From Bacteroidota bacterium (GTDB lineage: Bacteria; Bacteroidota; Bacteroidia; JABEUT01), in NCBI GenBank assembly GCA_021823405.1, contig JAKAOA010000010.1, forward strand, positions 1 to 41,690: a stretch of DNA of 41,690 nucleotides, read 5' to 3'. Shown here piece after piece: positions 34,182 to 41,690 of this stretch. Position numbers and translations under genes: made by a program. Every line of letters begins with the position of its first letter. Position 1 is the first letter of the stretch. The notes below the pieces were generated by a model that worked only from the letters and a program-made list of their open reading frames with translations, had not been told where the DNA came from and did no database searches.

Positions 34182-35477
34182 CTATTCGTTGTACAGTATC
34201 TGTATGTCGAGAACACTGTCGGCTAATGATGTGGAATACAACAAAGAAGCAGTTGAGTAATTATATTCTTTTATCGCATTCCCTGAAGAAACGATAATTT
34301 CATTGTGTACCGGATCGTAACGGAGACGCGATGCGTTTAAACCATTAAGGTATGTTCCCAAACTGTTCGGATTCCATGTATATTGATAAATAGTTTGATT
34401 GGCAAAAGCAAGCAGATAAGTGTTCGAGTTAATCTGCGTTGCCGATAAAAGCCGGGAAGAGGGCAGTGAAACGGGTTCAAAAAAAGTGTTAGCCGGAATA
34501 TTATATTGGAGCAGGTATGGCTGACCTGTACTTTCGTTTCCTAACACAAGCAGGTCATTGTTATCGTACCCGAACATAGCGACAATGGGACCATTTGGCA
34601 GTGCAAGCTGCTGATAACCCATTCCCGTTGCCTGATAGAAAACCACGAGATTCTCGTTTGGCGGCGGCAAAGCTTTCTCTTCCACGAAAAGGTAGTTGCT
34701 CCAAATGAATGTTTTTACAGGATAATAACCGGTATCGGTTGCAATCTGCAATTGTAATACTCCCGCATTGTTATAAAATCTTACAAAGCCGGAAAATAAT
34801 GATACGTAAGCTGCGTTGCCATAACTATATACGTTGGTAAAATATTGAGCCGGGGAATTAATCCCCTGAAGGGTCCAACTGGTAGACGCTGAAGGTACCT
34901 TGAGAGCAGTCATGTTACCGGTATCAAGCGGAACAAGATAAAGCTGTTGATAGTAAGAGTTTATATCAGATGAGGCAAAATTACCGGGTACTGTAAAAAA
35001 GGGCGTGGCATGCAATAATGTATCAAGTGAATAACCTTGTAGCCAATTGCCTGCCCGTGTGATAGCATATATCGCGACTCTTTTTTCAGGTGCGGCTGCT
35101 ATATATATTTTCTGATAGGCATAACTGATGTTTGCTCCATTGTATGCGTCAACTACGATATTATAATTTCCGCTCGCCAGATGAATATTATTCAACGCGT
35201 ATGGAACCGTAAAAGTCATGTTATCGGATGTTACAGTAATCTGGTAGCCGGGTAATACCTGAATATTTGCTCCGTTAATAATATAAACTGAAATTGTTTT
35301 AAGTCCGTCCGGGTCGCTTACATGCGCAGTAACTTTAATCGTATCGAAGACATTATAGGTGGTTAAACCCGAAGGAGATATAATCTGCACCACAGGCGAA
35401 TCCATTTTGGTTTCTTTCCTGCAAGATGCAATTAAAAAGCAAAAGGGAAGAAAAGATATTATTCTCTTAAAAACCAT
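34182..35477 (-). CDS. Lipoprotein with Ig-like domain and beta-propeller-like region
   Basis: 431 residues. The signal peptide ends with a lipobox (LIASC, Cys19), so it should be a lipid-anchored envelope protein. Residues about 28-125 look like an Ig-like domain (VVQIISPSGLTTYNVFDTIKVTAHVSDPDG), a motif set common in Bacteroidota surface proteins. The remaining 300 residues contain repeated strand-rich segments suggestive of a propeller, without a diagnostic motif. Function is unknown. It faces dnaB divergently across 195 bp. Confidence 0.78.
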   Translation of the reverse strand: MVFKRIISFLPFCFLIASCRKETKMDSPVVQIISPSGLTTYNVFDTIKVTAHVSDPDGLKTISVYIINGANIQVLPGYQITVTSDNMTFTVPYALNNIHLASGNYNIVVDAYNGANISYAYQKIYIAAAPEKRVAIYAITRAGNWLQGYSLDTLLHATPFFTVPGNFASSDINSYYQQLYLVPLDTGNMTALKVPSASTSWTLQGINSPAQYFTNVYSYGNAAYVSLFSGFVRFYNNAGVLQLQIATDTGYYPVKTFIWSNYLFVEEKALPPPNENLVVFYQATGMGYQQLALPNGPIVAMFGYDNNDLLVLGNESTGQPYLLQYNIPANTFFEPVSLPSSRLLSATQINSNTYLLAFANQTIYQYTWNPNSLGTYLNGLNASRLRYDPVHNEIIVSSGNAIKEYNYSTASLLYSTSLADSVLDIQILYNE

Positions 35478-35611
35478 AATTTGACGAAGTATAAGTCATT
35501 TTGCAAAAGCTAATTTAACAAATTGGAGCAATCAAATATTTTTAATTTCAAGTCAGAAATAAAAAAATGCAGTTGTTGATAAAAAAAACAAAGTTAGAAA
35601 TACAAATTTCA

Positions 35612-35619
35612 TAGCTTTG
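35612..35619 (+). promoter_or_regulatory. -7 element for dnaB
   Basis: TAGCTTTG is a perfect TAnnTTTG, 53 bp upstream of the dnaB start. An opposing perfect -7 (minus strand TAACTTTG, 35589-35596) may serve the divergent lipoprotein gene. Confidence 0.45.
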
Positions 35620-35672
35620 ACATCCCAATTAAAAATTCATCAATACCTTCTTAAAAATTCACCCTCCGGAAA

Positions 35673-37166
35673 GTGAAAAATACTTGGAAACAAAATAAAA
35701 TCGTCAATACCGCATCAAAACTTACTGAACTTGAAACGGGTAAATTACCACCCCAGGCGCCGGAACTGGAAGAAGCTGTATTAGGAGCCCTGATGCTTGA
35801 GAAAGAAGCGTTAACCAGCGTTATTGATATTTTAAGAGAGGAGGCATTTTATAAAGAGAGCCACCAAAAAATATTCAAGGCGATAAAACGGCTTTTCGAG
35901 CGCTCGGAACCGATAGACATATTGACGGTTACTAACGAACTAAAAAAAAATGACGAACTTGAACTTGTTGGCGGAGCATATTATATCTCGCAGCTTACAA
36001 GTAAAATTGCCTCTTCCGCCAATATTGAATACCACGCTCGTATCGTACTGCAAAAATTTATTCAACGCGAACTTATTTCCTTTTCATCAGACACGATTCA
36101 GAACTCTTATGACGAAAGCATAGATGTATTCGAATTACTCGATACTGCCGAAAAACGCCTTTTCGCCATCGCAGATGAAAATATTAAAAAAGACCCTAAA
36201 ATTGCCGGAAGTTTAATACACGACGCCATAAAACAGGTTGAAGCGGCGCGCAACAGGAAAACAGGGATAACTGGCGTGCCAAGCGGTTTCACCGAACTCG
36301 ACCGCCTCACAGCGGGATGGCAAAACTCCGATCTTATTATCCTCGCTGCACGACCCAGCATGGGTAAAACGGCTCTTGCACTCACCCTAGCCAGAAACGC
36401 CGCGATAGATTTTAAAATACCGGTAGCAGTGTTCTCTCTTGAAATGAGCAACCTGCAATTGGCTATGCGGCTAATGTCGAGCGAAACGGAGTTGTCAATG
36501 GAGAAATTAAGACGCGGAACGCTTGAAGATTATGAGTTTGAACAACTGAATGCCAAAGTTACCAAGCTTTCAGATGCGCCCATTTTTATCGATGATACCC
36601 CTGCCTTGTCAATATTTGAGTTACGGGCTAAGGCGCGACGGTTAAAGGAAAACCACAACATACAACTTATACTTATAGATTATCTGCAGTTAATGGTAAG
36701 CGGCAACGAGGGAAAGGGTAACCGTGAACAAGAGATAAGTTCTATATCACGGGCGCTTAAAAGTTTAGCCAAGGAACTAAACCTGCCTATTATAGCTCTG
36801 TCGCAGTTAAGCAGGGCGGTTGAACAGCGTGGAGGCGCCAAGCGACCGCAACTTTCAGACCTTCGTGAATCTGGAGCTATAGAGCAGGATGCCGACATGG
36901 TATTATTTGTATATCGTCAGGATTATTACGGAGCCGAGGTGAACGACCAGCCGCCCGATTCTGCCGAAATTATAGTGGCGAAGCACCGTAACGGTCCTTT
37001 GGAAAGCGTACATCTCAAATTCCAAAAGGAATTTGCCAAATTTATAGAATATGAGGCCTCTCTTTCGGAGTACACCCATTTCGACAATACCTCTGCGCCG
37101 GGAGACGAACCCAAGACAATCATCCGCGGGTCGAAAATGAACGATATAGAAGAAGAGCAGTTTTAG
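35673..37166 (+). CDS. dnaB: Replicative DNA helicase
   Basis: 497 residues with a GTG start. The N-terminal helical domain begins around PPQAPELEEAVLGALM (26-41). The RecA-like ATPase domain has Walker A ARPSMGKT at 226-233, Walker B LILIDYLQLM, and the later SQLSRAVEQRGGAKRPQLSDLRESGAIEQDAD signature. It unwinds DNA at the replication fork as a hexamer. No intein interrupts it. surE follows after 9 bp, so the two may be co-transcribed. Confidence 0.97.
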   Translation: MKNTWKQNKIVNTASKLTELETGKLPPQAPELEEAVLGALMLEKEALTSVIDILREEAFYKESHQKIFKAIKRLFERSEPIDILTVTNELKKNDELELVGGAYYISQLTSKIASSANIEYHARIVLQKFIQRELISFSSDTIQNSYDESIDVFELLDTAEKRLFAIADENIKKDPKIAGSLIHDAIKQVEAARNRKTGITGVPSGFTELDRLTAGWQNSDLIILAARPSMGKTALALTLARNAAIDFKIPVAVFSLEMSNLQLAMRLMSSETELSMEKLRRGTLEDYEFEQLNAKVTKLSDAPIFIDDTPALSIFELRAKARRLKENHNIQLILIDYLQLMVSGNEGKGNREQEISSISRALKSLAKELNLPIIALSQLSRAVEQRGGAKRPQLSDLRESGAIEQDADMVLFVYRQDYYGAEVNDQPPDSAEIIVAKHRNGPLESVHLKFQKEFAKFIEYEASLSEYTHFDNTSAPGDEPKTIIRGSKMNDIEEEQF

Positions 37167-37175
37167 CTTACGGTA

Positions 37176-37955
37176 ATGCAAAAAGGAGAACCTTTGATAC
37201 TGGTTACAAACGATGACGGTATCACTTCGCCGGGAATACAAGCGCTGGTAGCGGCTGCCGCATCATTTGGCAGGGTTTGCGTGGTTGCTCCCGATAAACC
37301 GCAGAGCGGCATGGGTCACGCCATAACCGTTAATTCTGCACTGCGGGTTACGCCGGTCGATTTTAAGAAAGCGCATCGGGCATACAGTTGCACCGGCACC
37401 CCTGCCGACTGTGTAAAGGTAGCCATCTATCACCTGCTGGACGAAAAACCAGATATATGCCTCTCCGGTATTAATCACGGAAGCAATATTTCCATAAATG
37501 TAATATACTCCGGCACCATGTCGGCGGCGCTGGAGGGAGCGCTGGAAGGAATCCCTTCGGCTGGAATCTCCCTTTGTAACAATAATACAGGCACCGACCT
37601 GACAGCCGCGCGCTTCGTAACGGATTTGCTTATAAAAAAATTACTTAAATTAAAATCGGACCTGCATTTGTGCCTTAATGTTAATATTCCCGATGTGGGC
37701 TTGAACAAGTTAAAAGGGGTGCATATCTGCCGGCAGGGCATGGGTAACTGGAAGGAATTTTACGAAGAACATAAGAGCGATGCCGGACTGGAATATTTAT
37801 GGCTTACGGGGACATTCGAAAATTTCGAAAAACAAAGTATCGACACCGATCTGTGGGCGTTAGAAAATAATTACGTGTCAGTGGTGCCGATTCATGCCGA
37901 CATGACCGATTATAAGCAAATTAACAGGGTAAAGGAACTGAACATATCCTTTTAG
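37176..37955 (+). CDS. surE: 5'-nucleotidase SurE
   Basis: 259 residues. It removes phosphate from nucleoside 5'-monophosphates and possibly other phosphoesters. The N-terminal metal site is VTNDDGITSPG (Asn12, Asp13, Asp14). PDKPQSGMGHAIT and the LSGINHGSNISINVIYSGTMSAALEG block are diagnostic. Length is usual. The 7-mer CTTACGG, complementary to the CCGUAAG loops of the candidate RNA at 5762-5905, lies 2 bp upstream of its ATG; this may be chance. Confidence 0.96.
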   Translation: MQKGEPLILVTNDDGITSPGIQALVAAAASFGRVCVVAPDKPQSGMGHAITVNSALRVTPVDFKKAHRAYSCTGTPADCVKVAIYHLLDEKPDICLSGINHGSNISINVIYSGTMSAALEGALEGIPSAGISLCNNNTGTDLTAARFVTDLLIKKLLKLKSDLHLCLNVNIPDVGLNKLKGVHICRQGMGNWKEFYEEHKSDAGLEYLWLTGTFENFEKQSIDTDLWALENNYVSVVPIHADMTDYKQINRVKELNISF

Positions 37956-37990
37956 GGCGCGCCTAAGATTGACGGTCGGGTGAAATACAG

Positions 37991-38944
37991 TTAATCAGGG
38001 CGCCGGCGCAAACCGCTTTTCTCTTTTATGTAGGAATCGATATGTCTTTCTTTTTTCGTATCGTAAATATCTGCAATGGTTACCATAATTCCCGTCTCTT
38101 CCACATCTCCGAACTCCGGATTAAGAGATGTTCCAAAAGTTTTCATTGTAGAGGATAAATTCATATAGGAGTTAATAAGCGGTGGAATATTCTCCCCGGC
38201 TTCCCGCACCAATTGATTCAGCAGAGCGTGACCATCTTTATAATCTTTCCCTTCAAGCGCCTTACCAAACTGACGCATATCATAGCTTAGTTCAATTGGG
38301 TCAATGGGTGTAACAAGGTTATCCTTGTCGGGGAAATAACGCTTCATAAAATAAAGTATCATATCACGTGCCTTTATGTCGAAATCGCGATACATGGTCA
38401 CCTTGCCGAATAGATACTTCATATCCGGGTTGTCAACCACCAAGGCGCCTAAGCCATCCCAGAGGTTATCGAGCGAAAACAAACCCTTCCTATTTTCTGA
38501 CGACGGCTGGTAATCGGGTTGGACGAATGATCTGCCCAGTTCAATGGTGTAGGGAAGGTAATCCTTAATAAATCTGTTGCTGAAATGAAACAGTTCTACA
38601 GTTGCCAGTTGAAGGATATCGTTCTTAATCATGGCATTCCTGCAACGGATAAAGCGGTAAGAACCCACTATCTGCTTGTCATCAGGATTCCATACAATCA
38701 ATTGTTTGTATGGTTTCTCACACGTATCGAATTCATCCAGATCGAGCGGCTTCCCCGTTCCGCCGCCGGCTACCCGGAAGGTTAACTCGCGCAACCTTCC
38801 TATTTCCTTTACCACATTAGGAGAGTTGTGGTGGGTCACTATGTAAATCTCGTTCTTCCCATAATTGGTGTTCCTGATAAACTTATCCCTTGTAAGTTCG
38901 CTTGCCAGCACATCATGCGGCACATGCGGGATCAGGGGCTTCAT
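37991..38944 (-). CDS. GlsB-like N-acyltransferase (amino-acid lipid synthesis)
   Basis: 317 residues from ATG 38944 (38950 also possible). A longer frame to 39043 starts upstream of the promoter element and adds unlikely residues. It belongs to the hemolysin/OlsB-related acyltransferase group (Acetyltransf_5) that N-acylates amino acids. The segment around NEIYIVTHHNSPNVVKEIGRLRELTFR and AGGGTGKPLDLDEFD is close to the Bacteroides glycine-lipid enzyme GlsB, as I recall it. The product would be an N-acyl-3-hydroxy-fatty-acyl amino acid. The usual partner GlsA (O-acyltransferase) is not next to it. A perfect -7 box is 40 bp upstream. Confidence 0.83.
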   Translation of the reverse strand: MKPLIPHVPHDVLASELTRDKFIRNTNYGKNEIYIVTHHNSPNVVKEIGRLRELTFRVAGGGTGKPLDLDEFDTCEKPYKQLIVWNPDDKQIVGSYRFIRCRNAMIKNDILQLATVELFHFSNRFIKDYLPYTIELGRSFVQPDYQPSSENRKGLFSLDNLWDGLGALVVDNPDMKYLFGKVTMYRDFDIKARDMILYFMKRYFPDKDNLVTPIDPIELSYDMRQFGKALEGKDYKDGHALLNQLVREAGENIPPLINSYMNLSSTMKTFGTSLNPEFGDVEETGIMVTIADIYDTKKERHIDSYIKEKSGLRRRPD

Positions 38945-38983
38945 TCTCATATAATCTTTATTTATCTCATTACTGCGCAATTG

Positions 38984-38991
38984 CAAAGGTA
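38984..38991 (-). promoter_or_regulatory. -7 element for the GlsB-like gene
   Basis: The minus strand reads TACCTTTG, a perfect TAnnTTTG. Its position favours the start at 38944 or 38950 over an ATG at 39043. Confidence 0.5.
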
Positions 38992-39134
38992 TCAATAATG
39001 ACTTAAAAAATGCCCAATAACCTGTTGGATTTATATCGAACACGATTGAATTTGATAAAATTCACAAATTCAAAGCATCGGTATAACTGTTCATACAGGT
39101 GTACTGCCCGTATGTCATTTTGCGGCCAAAAAAG

Positions 39135-39233
39135 TACCTGTACGGGCTCATACCTACATAAATGTTTTATATTTTCATTCATAGTCAGTATATTTTGCTT
39201 TGCTCCAACGCTATAGCCAAGTCGGTATGCAGT
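39135..39233. repeat. Dispersed composite repeat, GNAT copy (blocks Y and X)
   Basis: Block Y (39135-39182, plus orientation) is followed by block X in reverse orientation (39191-39233). See the pfkA copy at 22571-22660. X read on the minus strand gives TAYRLGYSVGAKQN, against TAYRISYNVGAKQN at the other site. Confidence 0.7.
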
Positions 39234-39300
39234 CGCAAAATCACTTAGGAACAGTATATATTCATATCGCACCTGATTATCCTTGTCGCAACTCGAACTG

Positions 39301-39331
39301 TTTGCTATATTACCGGAATTATGTATCTTTA
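39301..39331 (+). promoter_or_regulatory. Promoter of the GNAT gene
   Basis: TTTG at 39301-39304, a 19-bp spacer, and TATCTTTA at 39324-39331 (seven of eight TAnnTTTG positions). The spacing is typical. Transcription would start near 39338, giving a leader of about 17 nt to the ATG at 39355. Confidence 0.6.
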
Positions 39332-39354
39332 ATATCTCAATTTTATCGATTAAC

Positions 39355-39792
39355 ATGTCTGACATCACTATCCGCCAGCCGGACGATGCAGAATATGAAG
39401 TGGTAAAAAAATACGTTGACTTGTTCTGGCTGGACAAATCCGATATGCGCATCGGGCAGTTTAAAATACTGCTTCTCAACGGTGTAATAGCCGCCTTTGC
39501 ACGCCTGAAGAATCATCGGGGAGGAGCCGAACTTTGTACATTCGGCGTAGTAAAAAAGTTCCGGGGCAGACGCCTCGGAATTACATTATTAAACGCAATA
39601 TTATCCGGGGTAGAGAGGGATGTTTTTCTTATTACCATTGAACCTGAATATTTTAAAAAAGCCGGCTTCCGCATTGCGATAAAATATCCTCCCGTAATCC
39701 GGGAAAAGCGCGATATGTGCTTGCTTAAATTTCCCGTCGGTAAGATGTATAGGGTAATGGTTCATCGATTAAAAGGAACTATTAACCGGTAA
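39355..39792 (+). CDS. GNAT-family N-acetyltransferase
   Basis: 145 residues from ATG 39355; an in-frame ATG at 39283 lies upstream of the promoter. GNAT features: N-terminal MSDITIRQPDDAEYEVV, the acetyl-CoA motif A with KKFRGRRLGITLLNAIL (R/Q-x-x-G-x-G/A-like) and a C-terminal YFKKAGFRI. The substrate (amine or amino acid) is unknown. It lies 37 bp before recN. Confidence 0.87.
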   Translation: MSDITIRQPDDAEYEVVKKYVDLFWLDKSDMRIGQFKILLLNGVIAAFARLKNHRGGAELCTFGVVKKFRGRRLGITLLNAILSGVERDVFLITIEPEYFKKAGFRIAIKYPPVIREKRDMCLLKFPVGKMYRVMVHRLKGTINR

Positions 39793-39817
39793 ATATTAAC
39801 TGCACCTTTCTCTTTCT

Positions 39818-39825
39818 TATCTTTG
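39818..39825 (+). promoter_or_regulatory. -7 element abutting recN
   Basis: TATCTTTG is a perfect TAnnTTTG whose last base is 5 bases from the recN ATG, so a leaderless recN transcript is possible. The gene may also be read through from the GNAT gene. Confidence 0.45.
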
Positions 39826-39829
39826 CTGC

Positions 39830-41488
39830 ATGCTTCGCTCTCTCCATATACAAAACTATGCCCTCATTGATTCCATTGATGTAGAATTTCAGGATAATCT
39901 TGCCATCATTACAGGCGAAACGGGAGCAGGCAAATCCATCTTACTCGGAGGACTGTTTCTTATCCTCGGACAACGGGCGGAAACCGAACTTGTAAACGAT
40001 AAAACGAAAAAGTGCATTGTAGAAGGAATGTTCAAGAGCGACCTCCCTTCAGTCAACTCTTTTTTTACTGCGAATGATTTGGATAAGGGAGAAGAAATCA
40101 TCATAAGGCGCGAAGTATCGCCCGAAGGCAAGTCGAGGGCTTTTATCAACGATACTCCCGTAACGCTCACACAGCTTAAGGAACTAACGTCAAAGCTTGT
40201 AGATATCCACTCTCAACACGAAACTCTTTCACTTAATGAGTCGGAGTTTCAGATGTCGGTGGTCGATGCCTACGCCCAACAGTCCTCATTAATTCACGAT
40301 TACCGTAAGAGTTATTTTCGTTATAAGGAAACATGTAAATTGTTTGACGAAATGACCGCACAGGAAAATGAGTCGAGAAAGGAAAAGGATTACCTTGAAT
40401 TTCAGGCGAAGGAACTGGAAGAAGCGGATATTAAACCGGACGAAGAAAAGAGAATAGAGGAAGAACTGGAATTACTTACCCATGCTGAACAGATAAAAGG
40501 CATTTTGCTATCAAATTACAGTATATTGAGTTCGGATGACGGCAATGTGATTACCTTATTGCAAGAGGTAAAAAACAGGTTAAAACCGGTTGCATCCTTT
40601 AATATTCGTCTGTCAGAAATCTTACAACGGCTTGAGAGCGCTACAATAGAAGTGAAGGATATAGCGGCAGAGGTGGAGAAAATAGAAGAGAAAATACACT
40701 ACAACCCGGAAAAAGCGGCATCGCTTACGGAGCGCCTCGAAACCCTTTACGGTCTTGCCCATAAGCATCGCGTAAACAAGGCGGAAGAACTGATAGTTGT
40801 ACTGAACCGGATAAATGCGCGGCTGAAGAATATATCGTCACTCGAACAGAAGATAGACCAAACCGCGAAGGAAAAAGCGCAGCTCGAAAAAATAGCAAGG
40901 AAATCTGCAGACGAAATTAGCGCCGCCAGAAGGAAGGTTATTCCCTTGCTCGAGAAAGACATACAAAGTAACTTAGCCGAACTCGGCATGCCTAATGCCC
41001 AATTCAAGATTGCATTATTGCAGAGCGAACAGGTCGGACCAAACGGCAGCGACTCCGTCTCCTTTCTATTCTCCGCCAACAAGGGCAAGGAACTCCGTGA
41101 AGTAGAAAAGGTTGCCTCGGGCGGAGAACTCTCCCGGCTCATGCTCGTAATAAAAGCGCAGGTAGCCCGGCTCGCCGAATTACCTACCATCATTTTTGAT
41201 GAGATAGATACCGGCGTTTCGGGGCAGGTAGCAGGTAAAGTGGCTGAACTTGTATTGCGCATCAGCACCTCTATGCAGGTGATAATGATTACCCATCTGC
41301 CTCAAATCGCGAGTAGGGGAAACACCCATTTTCTTGTGTATAAAGAGGAGAAGAAGAACAAGACCTTAACCCGCTTGCGGCGATTATCTCCGGAAGAACG
41401 CGTTGAAGAGATCGCCCGCATGATAAGCATGGGCAAACCGGGTGCTTCCGCCCTCAATACGGCGGCCGAGTTGCTTCAAAAGAGATAA
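39830..41488 (+). CDS. recN: DNA repair protein RecN
   Basis: 552 residues, SMC-like. Walker A GETGAGKS is at 29-36; two coiled-coil arms flank the hinge-like centre (about 155-370, rich in Glu/Lys). The ABC signature ASGGELSRLMLVIKA and Walker B IIFDEIDTGVSG are near 430-475. It binds broken DNA ends and helps RecA-dependent double-strand break repair. The gene ends 202 bp before the window end; that tail holds no gene I can support. Confidence 0.97.
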   Translation: MLRSLHIQNYALIDSIDVEFQDNLAIITGETGAGKSILLGGLFLILGQRAETELVNDKTKKCIVEGMFKSDLPSVNSFFTANDLDKGEEIIIRREVSPEGKSRAFINDTPVTLTQLKELTSKLVDIHSQHETLSLNESEFQMSVVDAYAQQSSLIHDYRKSYFRYKETCKLFDEMTAQENESRKEKDYLEFQAKELEEADIKPDEEKRIEEELELLTHAEQIKGILLSNYSILSSDDGNVITLLQEVKNRLKPVASFNIRLSEILQRLESATIEVKDIAAEVEKIEEKIHYNPEKAASLTERLETLYGLAHKHRVNKAEELIVVLNRINARLKNISSLEQKIDQTAKEKAQLEKIARKSADEISAARRKVIPLLEKDIQSNLAELGMPNAQFKIALLQSEQVGPNGSDSVSFLFSANKGKELREVEKVASGGELSRLMLVIKAQVARLAELPTIIFDEIDTGVSGQVAGKVAELVLRISTSMQVIMITHLPQIASRGNTHFLVYKEEKKNKTLTRLRRLSPEERVEEIARMISMGKPGASALNTAAELLQKR

Positions 41489-41690
41489 CCCGCCCGTATC
41501 TTCTTAAAATCATAATGCGATAAACCCGGCGGTGGCTTATTGATGGTATACACTTTTCAGGTTATTTTTTTTATGTTAATATTCAGATTTTCAATCACAG
41601 CCATCCGGAACTTTTTCGGAGGGGAGTAAAAATAGTTGAAAAGAAATGATTTTATTGACCCTACCGGCAATATGAAAAAATACGCATAGA

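Larger units (their letters stand above)
38951..39354. other. Non-coding region with a dispersed composite repeat
   Basis: Between the divergent GlsB-like gene and the GNAT gene lie the GlsB-like -7 element, a dispersed repeat (39135-39233) and the GNAT promoter (39301-39331). A minus-strand 158-codon open frame (39003-39479) overlaps both repeat and GNAT gene. It is probably not a gene, although its segment TAYRLGYSVGAKQN recurs at the pfkA locus. Confidence 0.6.

Noticed and set aside
37167-37173. CTTACGG ahead of surE as a proven target of the hairpin RNA
   Set aside because: A 7-mer match is expected several times by chance in this window; others occur inside pfkA and recN.
37955-37970. 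GGCGCGCC palindrome after surE
   Set aside because: A short GC palindrome between convergent genes without a T-run; nothing marks it as more than a chance restriction site.
39003-39479. 158-codon minus-strand open frame between the GlsB-like and GNAT genes
   Set aside because: It overlaps the 5' end of the GNAT gene and the promoter, and shows no known family. Only its TAYRxxYxVGAKQN part recurs, as part of a dispersed repeat.
41489-41690. Possible gene start at the window end
   Set aside because: ATGAAAAAATACGCA near 41671 runs into an immediate stop, and no other frame is supported.

Overview
The window looks like chromosome of a Bacteroidota bacterium, probably an uncultured relative of the Chitinophagales/Sphingobacteriales. 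Four lines of sequence evidence agree. Three reading frames end in type IX secretion (T9SS) C-terminal sorting domains. Perfect or near-perfect TAnnTTTG '-7' promoter elements precede many start codons, and Shine-Dalgarno sites are largely absent. There is an ECF sigma factor followed by a membrane-anchored beta-barrel protein. Family members are of Bacteroidota type (AOS-family serine palmitoyltransferase, GlsB-like acyltransferase, GloVer-repeat and sortilin-like secreted proteins). I see no rRNA, tRNA, prophage, CRISPR array or intact insertion sequence.

Layout. 1-363 is a gene-free stretch with a heptanucleotide repeat array. 364-5516 holds nfu, recR, a large glycosyltransferase fusion, a tiny secreted Trp/His-rich protein and serine palmitoyltransferase. 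5517-6064 is non-coding but carries a strong candidate for a structured RNA: three small hairpins with the same CCGUAA loop, a matching promoter and a long terminator. 6065-9053 holds a phasin-like helical protein, an ECF sigma factor and its probable anti-sigma/beta-barrel partner. 9113-11320 is cysD-cysN. 11321-13829 is a repeat-rich region with a GloVer T9SS protein and a duplicated sorting-domain fragment. 13870-16948 holds asd, divergent from a desaturase-gpsA pair. 17018-20800 is a five-gene plus-strand run (methyltransferase, class-I glutamine amidotransferase, acyl-CoA thioesterase, cobalamin adenosyltransferase, Ppx). 20805-26495 is mostly minus strand (PHP phosphatase, pfkA, cysQ, a small membrane protein, a FemAB/GNAT-like protein and a polysaccharide deacetylase). 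26560-30657 is prmC-ligA-lpxK. 30689-35477 holds secreted or lipoprotein genes plus a small orphan. 35673-41488 holds dnaB, surE, a GlsB-like acyltransferase, a GNAT and recN.

How the genes work together. Most are housekeeping: recR, recN, ligA and dnaB for DNA; prmC for translation release; pfkA, asd and gpsA for central metabolism; cysD, cysN and cysQ for sulfate activation and PAP turnover. A second theme is envelope lipid synthesis: serine palmitoyltransferase, a close relative of eukaryotic dihydroceramide delta-4 desaturase, GpsA, LpxK and a GlsB-like N-acyl amino-acid lipid enzyme. A sphingoid-base synthase and a DEGS-like desaturase within 10 kb suggest this bacterium may make delta-4 unsaturated sphingolipids.

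The observations most worth following are the CCGUAA triple-hairpin RNA (5765-5905), the DEGS-like desaturase (14958-15914), two families of dispersed short repeats (about 11.5-13.8 kb, and 22.6/39.2 kb), the two heptamer arrays and the near-identical duplication of a T9SS sorting domain. All calls come from reading the sequence; no database search was run.
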